Source: Przewalskia tangutica (lineage: Eukaryota; Streptophyta; Magnoliopsida; Solanales; Solanaceae). From it: DNA of 64,000 nucleotides. Shown here piece after piece: positions 57,673-64,000 of the stretch. The DNA is taken from NCBI GenBank assembly GCA_029844215.1, contig CM056738.1, positions 62,215,593-62,279,592 of the forward strand, read 5' to 3'. The translations under genes were made by a program, and so were the position numbers. A model generated the notes under the pieces. That model was not told the DNA's origin and made no database searches. It saw only the letters and a list, made by a program, of their open reading frames with translations. Position 1 is the stretch's first letter. Each line of letters opens with the position of its first letter.

Positions 57673-60600
57673 TACACCTGCCGATCACCAAACAGCGTAC
57701 CTAAACCTACGGTATGAACGCAGCCCCCCGAAGGAGGGCAGTACGAAGAATGTACCAAGTATGTGAAACAGTAAGTACTGTAATGAAATCATAACAGCCT
57801 AAACAAAACAGGAGACATGTATGATAGCCAACCTACAGTACACAATACATAAGCAGTCATATCAAGTCAGGGACGCATGCCCTCAAAGTCACTACTCAAA
57901 TAACAGTACACAGTGCCTTACTAACAATGAGAGTAAATAGTAGTATACTTACAATATAAACTAGGAAGCTCACGATCAAAGCAGGACCACCCGCCCGCAG
58001 TATCATTAAGCAATCCTACTCGACTGCTTTCACCGCGTAGGTCGCGTGGACCGCGTGAGGTATTCCTCGCATGGGACTATTTCACCCGCATAAGCCCTTA
58101 CGGACTCGCATGAGGTATTCCTCGCATAGGCTGTATCCGCCCGCATGGGACTATTTCACCCGCATAAGTCCTTACGGACCCGCATGAGGTATTCATCGCA
58201 TCATGGGTAGCAAATCCACGGAATATGCAAATGCCACAAATCCAGGGAATGACCCCGTAATGAATAATATATCACTAGCACAAACCGACTATCATACTTA
58301 ACATAAGCACTACCGGCTTACCATACATAACATAAGCGCTACCGGCTTACCATATTCTAACATAAGCAAGTTAAGAAATCCCATAACTTCTTATTAGTCT
58401 TATACATGTACACTCTCATTTAGGTTTACTTAAGGCACTAACATGACATTATAAATCCGGGAATCTAACCCGCCTCCTGGTCACATGCCCCGGAATCCCA
58501 CATCGAAAGCATGTCCAAGGAGTAACAAAAATAATGGAAGCATACCCGTGGAATCCCACATCACTGTCGGTACGTCCAAGTAAACTCACAACAAGACAGC
58601 CGACCCTCCAACCGAGAGTCGCGGTAACGTAATAAAACATAATACTAGTACTCAAATACTATCACCAGCACACATTGGCAATTCTCAATTAAACAAGCCA
58701 AAGTACTTATCAAGGCACACATAGAATAATTCTCAATTAAACAAGCCAAAGTACTTATCAAGGCACACATAGCATAATTCTCAATTAATCAAGCCAAAGT
58801 ACTACGTACGTACATTCTTTTCAAAAGACTCATTTTTACGTAAAACCCCAAGATACTAACACCCGTAGTATCAAGGTGTGTCTATTTTTCAAGGTAGGTT
58901 ACTACACTTTTTAGAAAACTCTTTTCAAAGCTTGAAATCAAGTAACTTCAAATTTTCACAATCTAGGCAACTTATGCCTAATAATCAAAATAGACAACTT
59001 TCTTAACCTCCCATAAAGCCGTTATAACCAACTTCCCATAAAGCCGTTATAACCCTTTATGGTTTTAGACATATTCATTCCATTTTATAACCAAGAGACT
59101 TATACTTAAAACCAAGTATCACAAACTTTCAAATCAAGTTTCTTAACTTTCAAAATACTTCAAGTCTCTAAATCTTTAGAAAACAAGTAGCTTATACTTA
59201 TAAATCCCAAGTAACTCACACCTTTAAAACTAGTTACATCTCTTAAATCATGTCGTTTCTCCTCTCTTAAAACAATTAAGTAAATCACTCCTTTGACTCC
59301 CCTAAAGTCATTATAATGACCTTTAGGTTTTGGAACTAAGGCACTAGCCAAAAGGTTTGGAAACCACTTCCTTTTCAAGACTCCATGTATTTTAAGTAAA
59401 ATACTTTCACTTTTAAGAATCCAACTTCACTAAGGCAATGGATTATACAACTTATAATTTAAACATCAAAGTACAATCAAGGAAGTACATAGAACAAATT
59501 CTATTTTAGGCAATCCAAATACAACCAAGGAATGGATCATTTAAGGAGTAGGACATACTTTCTTTATCTTAAGGAATCATGCTAGAAGAGGAGATAGTTC
59601 ACATACCTTTTCGGCTAAATCCACAAGCTAAGCCGAATACGCCATACGTAGAAGTGTCAACCTATAATGGTCAGAACAAGACTATCAACTTCTAGTCTCT
59701 AACGTAGAATAATACTAAGTATACGGTCTCTAATTCTACGGAAAATCTAGGCGACTTCCTTTGTTTCTACTCACTTTGCCACCTTTTTCAAGGCCGAATA
59801 CAATAACCAACACGCCACATTTAAGGCTCAAAACAACAACCAAACAAAGGGGATTACACGCCTTACAATACGTGTAAAATTCCGCCCCATAATTCATACG
59901 AAGTAGTTTAATGCTCACTAGCCATTCTCGGCCAACTTACATAACCAACAATTCAAAGTCTTTTCCAATCCTTTTCCAATTCCAAGTTCTAAGGTCTAAC
60001 ATGTTACATAGTCATAAACAACTTCAACAACTACAATTTCCTTCTTTATACAACATGCGGCGACTTAGACTAATAATCGACTTGAATTGTAATCTTAAGG
60101 CTAACATGCTAGTTTTCGGATTAGGGTTCCAATAGCCAATATACTTATCAAACTTCATACTAAACATCTCATGCTTGCTAATATCCATAGCTACAACAAT
60201 AAGTAAGTCTTAACTACTAAAACGACAAAATTTATACCTTTATAAGCCCTTAAAAATTCCAACATTCAAAGTCGCGCCTTAGCAATTCTTAGCTCCTTTC
60301 CTTATGTTCCAATCCGCTCCAAGCACTCCTTAGAAGCCTATGAAGAACCCATCTTCAAGTTCCAACTTCAAAGTTGAAGAACTCCTTAAGTTTCCGCCTT
60401 GCGACTAATACAAAAACGCCGTTTTTCCAAAATATTTCTATTGAGATATCCTTACAATACCCTTAGGGACATTGGGTTAAAGTCTTGTGAACAAAGGATC
60501 AAAACTACAAAATTTTCTTGTTGGAACTAGACCCAACCCGAGAGCAACTTAGCAAGAACAAGAATGTGTGATAAATTCTAAGTGTTGAAGACCTTGTCTT

Positions 60601-61104
60601 GCACTAGTAGTAAGCTTATAAAACATATTGGAGGGCTTAGATTAACACACTTGTGAGCTAGGATGAAGAACAATTAATGTAAAGCCAAGTGGACAAGTTG
60701 ACTTGGTCAACAATCTCATGCTTTGAAGACTTATCTTCCAAGATGGTCAATGACCAATCTAACCTTGCTGAATTTCGTCCAAGGGCATGTGGGGAAGGTG
60801 CCACGTGTCGCCCTATCATTCGTCCATAAATTTCGTAACCCTCGTGGGCCCCACAAAACGTAAAATTCCTCGGGTGGGCCCCACATGATCAAATCCGTAA
60901 AAACAAATTTCCATAATGTTAAAAGTTCCATACTCTACAAATAATGCATTTTGAGAATCCAATTCTCAACAACGAACATTTTTCCTTTCCGACGTCCGGA
61001 AGATTTTCTGTCGGAAAAACAATTCTTCCTTTCGTACCAATTTTCAAGTCTTGATTCCTTACGTACATTCTCTTATACATGTCCTGGACTTACGGGGTGT
61101 AACA
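57667..61104 (-). repeat. Element C 3' LTR, second part
   Basis: Begins inside the 6-bp overlap GGGTCC and repeats about 85 bp already present at 26266-26347, including the uninterrupted site gaagaatgtaccaagt (57745-57760). It continues through a CpG-dense minisatellite and AT-rich sequence, with a triplicated segment containing caagccaaagtacttatcaa near 58680-58800, to GGGGTGTAACA at 61104. Confidence 0.9.
58020..58210 (-). repeat. CpG-dense minisatellite in C 3' LTR
   Basis: Alternating gcatgaggtattcctcgcat and gggactatttcacccgcata units. The 5' LTR has the equivalent at 63800-64000. Confidence 0.85.
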
Positions 61105-61119
61105 TTCTTCCCCCCTTAG
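61105..61119 (-). promoter_or_regulatory. Polypurine tract of element C
   Basis: Plus strand ttcttccccccttag; a purine run on the minus strand just before the 3' LTR, identical to that of F. Confidence 0.85.
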
Positions 61120-62059
61120 AAACATTCGTCCCCGAATGTTCTTAGTCGGTTGTCAAGCTATACAAACTCCGGCACAATCTCTATACTATGCCTATTAATC
61201 AAAACTGCACAAGACCAACGATGCCACACATGGCCACCACAACATACATAAACATAACAATGGACCTTCCATCCGCGACCCCTTCTCACAAAACTCGAAG
61301 GTTACAGTCTTCTCAAACACGGGATCCTTAGAGGTTCCTTTCTTCTCTTACTTGTCATACTTCCTCGTACTTCCAAACTTATTTGAGCATACGTACAAAA
61401 TTTCAAATATTGATTCTGTTCCCCAAATCCTTGGATTATTATCCAAACTTGTCCATTATGTTACTTGAATTTCCGCTAAGGCTCTTCTCGGTCCTTACGA
61501 CCTAGTTCCGGTGGAACGCATCCACGAACTCGTACAACGATTAACTAAACTTGGGCCTTGCATCCTCGGGACCCTATCACATAACGGGACCATTTCTAAC
61601 TGACATCACCCCATTCTATACTAGCGGTTGACCCGAAATGAGTCCATAACCCGACTCATCGTCACACTTAACTTCTCATTTTTAGTCTGAAATAAATCTT
61701 TCTCTTATCTCAAGGTACTTCTCACCCTATCCCCCCCTATTCACTAGAGGTTTGTCACATAAGCCAAAGTATTTCTACCGTACATTCTTCCCTATTAGTC
61801 TTACACTGTTATGGGGCAATTAAAACTTGTGAACTCTACACAACTATAGTCTCAGTTCACTTACCATTCTTGTCAACATTCTTAACTTTTCACCTTACTA
61901 ATCAAAGTATTCCTACCTCTGGGGTACTATCACTTTTCACCTTACTAATCAAAGTATTCCTACCTCTGGGGTACTATCACTTTATAACTACTAGAAACAA
62001 AGGGAAAACATATATGCTAGGGCGAAATCTGAACCTATCAATGCACGTATGATTCAAAA
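61120..62059 (-). other. Element C internal spacer, no gene
   Basis: Contains the cttgggccttgcatcctcgg block shared with the other elements and a direct repeat of about 59 bp around 61890-61980 (cttttcaccttactaatcaa twice). No pol domain is visible. Confidence 0.65.
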
Positions 62060-62912
62060 GAATCAAAATATACCTGTAACCCCGTGCGATGTCGCCTCCT
62101 GACCCTGTCCAGTAGTCACGTCATCTCTGCGGTTCGAAGGACCGCCAGAACTATAAACTCCACCCTGAACTCTACCACGACTGGCTGACATCCAACACCA
62201 CCTTGCAGGGGGACTGGCTGCGGAGGAAGGGGAACCAACTACCGGCCTCAAAGGCTGAGCCACCTCACTGGTGCTCTTTCTAAAAGGACATACCCTCCGT
62301 ATATGGCCCGGACGGCCACAACGAAAACAAACACCTGTGCCATAACGGCATTTCCCCGAATGACGCTTACTACAATGGAAACACTAAGGAATAAGTGGCC
62401 TCGACTGAGAAAATCCCCTGCTCCTTTGAGAACCTCGACCCCTGGAGCTTGGACCGGCTCCTAAATACCTTATGGGGTCCAATATCCCACCTGTGAACTG
62501 CGGGGGTATGTACTGGGTAGGCTGAGACGAATATCTCACTCATTCGGCGAAATTGCTCGTCCAAAAACTCACCGGATAACCAACCGGTCTAGCCTCTTCT
62601 GCCGATCTCGCGTTGGCCTCTACCCACTGTACACACATGCATCGGCCGAATAACCTCCTGCTGATGAAAATGTAGCACCGCTATCTTGGTCAATAACATA
62701 ACTTCTTCCCTCATGACCCTATATTTTTCTCCTAACTGAGAAACTGGAGGCTCTGGTGTTGGGGCCTCAAAACCTGGCGCAGAAGAACTCGCCGACTGCG
62801 GCACAACATCCGGTATATCCTGGGCATAAGCCCTATCAACTCTCTGAGTCTGACTAGTAGCTCCTGCTACTCCTTTGCCCTTCTGGGCGGCTGTTGCCTT
62901 CCTTGGAGGCAT
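62060..62912 (-). pseudogene. gag: gag relic of element C
   Basis: Starts MPPRKATAAQKGKGVAG at 62912 and stays open for 107 codons, with a glutamine at position 39 where the array units have a stop. After frame changes, the nucleic-acid-binding end is at about 62380-62290 with CFHCSKRHSGKC and CFRCGRPGHIRRVC. A Ser/Gly/Arg-rich tail follows (VQGGVYSSGGPSNRRDD). A stop lies just before the first knuckle and most of the capsid region is missing, so it is non-functional as read. Gag would form the particle that packages element RNA. Confidence 0.85.
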
Positions 62913-63099
62913 AACTGTAACACAAAATTATGTCAGAGAGGAATTATCTTACTAACACAGCTCTATGGCACGATCTTAGAGTGAGAAGAATAGAAACCAA
63001 CTCCTAAATGTCCTGTAGCCTCCTGTTTATGGGTGTGGCGCGCAACACACCGATAATCAAGACTCTACTAGACACGGTGCAGACATTCCGAGGGTGAAT

Positions 63100-63111
63100 G
63101 CTTTGATACCA
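63100..63111 (-). promoter_or_regulatory. Primer binding site of element C
   Basis: TGGTATCAAAGC on the minus strand, one mismatch to the initiator-Met complement, three bases from the 5' LTR at 63115. Confidence 0.88.
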
Positions 63112-63114
63112 CTC

Positions 63115-64000
63115 TGTCACGCCGAACCCGGGCAGTGGATCGGTGCCCTACAGGCACCCTTCTACCTTAACAACTAAGTAAACTGCGGAAATTAAATAAC
63201 ACCTCTTTTTTTTTTAAACCAACATACGTACAAGGGCAAAGCCGATAAGGCTTCCATATAATATACATAAGCAAAAGACACTATACCGTACATGAGTCCA
63301 ATCCCACATATGAATACAGACCTCTAAGAGTTTTACTGAAATATGACGGGACAAGGCCCCGCCATACCCATAACTGTACAAAATCCTGTACTGAAAGAAC
63401 TTATACCAAAAAGATAAACTCCCGAACAGAAGGAGCTATCCAAAACTCTGAGCAGGGTCCTACACCTGCCGATCACCAAACAGCGTACCTAAACCTGCGG
63501 CATGAACGCAGCCCCCCGAAGGAGGTCAGTACGAAGAATGTACCAAGTATGTGAAGCTGAAAAATACTGTAATGAAATCATAACAGTCTAAACAAAATAG
63601 GAGACATGTATGATAGCCAACCTACAGTACACAATACATAAGCAATCATATCAAGTCAGGGACGCATGCCCTCAAAGTCACTACTCAAATAACAGTACAC
63701 AGTGCCTTACTAACAATGAGAGTAAATAGTAGTATACTTACAATATAAACTAGGAAGCTCACGATCAAAGCAGGACCACCCGCCCGCAGTATCATTAAGC
63801 AATCCTACTCCTGGGACTGTTTCACCCGCATAGGTCGCGTGGACCCGCATGAGGTATTCCTCGCATGGGACTATTTCACCCGCATAAGCCCTTACGGACT
63901 CGCATGAGGTATTCCTCGCATAGGCTGTATCCGCCCGCATGGGACTATTTCACCCGCATAAGTCCTTACAGACCCGCATGAGGTATTCCTCGCATCATGG
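63115..64000 (-). repeat. Element C 5' LTR, cut by the window edge
   Basis: Matches the 3' LTR from its terminus, with a shorter T run (about 63208). It contains the conserved hairpin region and enters the CpG-dense minisatellite at the edge. The open frame at 63710-63940 comes from that repeat. Confidence 0.9.

Larger units (their letters stand above)
25918..64000 (-). mobile_element. Element C: Ty3/gypsy non-autonomous element, extends past the window
   Basis: The 3' LTR starts TGTCACGCCCC at 25918, is split by element D at 26347, resumes near 57667 and ends GGGGTGTAACA at 61104. The internal region is 61105-63114 and holds a gag relic, a PPT and a PBS. The 5' LTR starts at 63115 with the same leader (accttaacaactaagtaaac and a T run) and runs off the window. 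Internal length is only 2.0 kb and no pol is visible. Confidence 0.9.

Noticed and set aside
59911..62052. Short plus-strand open frames near the end of C's 3' LTR and spacer
   Set aside because: AT-rich, no domain, and antisense to the element; the repeat at 61890-61980 explains the repeated peptide.

Overview
This window is gene-poor plant heterochromatin, almost entirely built of LTR retrotransposons. The LTRs are very long (3.2-4.1 kb). Their primer binding sites match the 3' end of plant initiator-Met tRNA (TGGTATCAGAGC). The gag and pol relics are of Ty3/gypsy chromovirus type, closest to Tekay/Del-like elements as I know them. Two 5'-truncated plant L1-type LINEs are present. The host is most likely a eudicot; Solanaceae is my best guess from the look of the repeats, but the sequence does not prove it. 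I see no intact cellular gene, tRNA, rRNA or CRISPR array. Nearly all short open frames are by-products of LTR sequence.

Layout. 1-2541 is the 3' part of a plus-strand LTR. 2542-5037 holds a short unrelated piece and a decayed Ty3/gypsy pol (RT, RNase H, integrase). 5038-5904 is a decayed LTR-like stretch. From 5905 runs a head-to-tail array of about 2.19-kb units on the minus strand, each made of a truncated LTR, a broken gag start and a PBS. Unit 3 is split by element F (10601-23303, TSD GGAGC), which itself carries two LINE insertions. Unit 4 is split by element C (25918 to beyond the window).

Inside C the nest deepens. Element D (26348-57672) sits in C's 3' LTR. D's gag is interrupted by plus-strand element A (31350-40804, TSD CCTCT) and by solo LTR G (41456-44700, TSD ATAAT). 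D's 5' LTR is interrupted by element E (46337-55951, TSD CTAAC/CTAAT). D's right end is cut off and joined at a 6-bp microhomology to a second copy of the C sequence that surrounds the insertion point. Insertion order is therefore: array unit, then C, then D, then A, G and E; F entered the array separately and the LINEs entered F.

How the parts work together. None of the elements keeps a full pol. A, C, D and E carry gag remnants with CCHC zinc knuckles; A, D, E and F also keep a stub of the integrase C-terminus. They look like non-autonomous (TR-GAG/LARD-like) elements that would need polymerase and integrase from a full-length relative. The most distinctive signals are the satellite-like array whose gag copies share one nonsense codon, a set of stem-loops conserved at the 3' ends of LTRs from different subfamilies, and the D/C junction. 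Small indels and CTG/TCG swaps between LTR copies in about 26.3-57.7 kb suggest residual base-calling error, so broken frames there should be read with caution.
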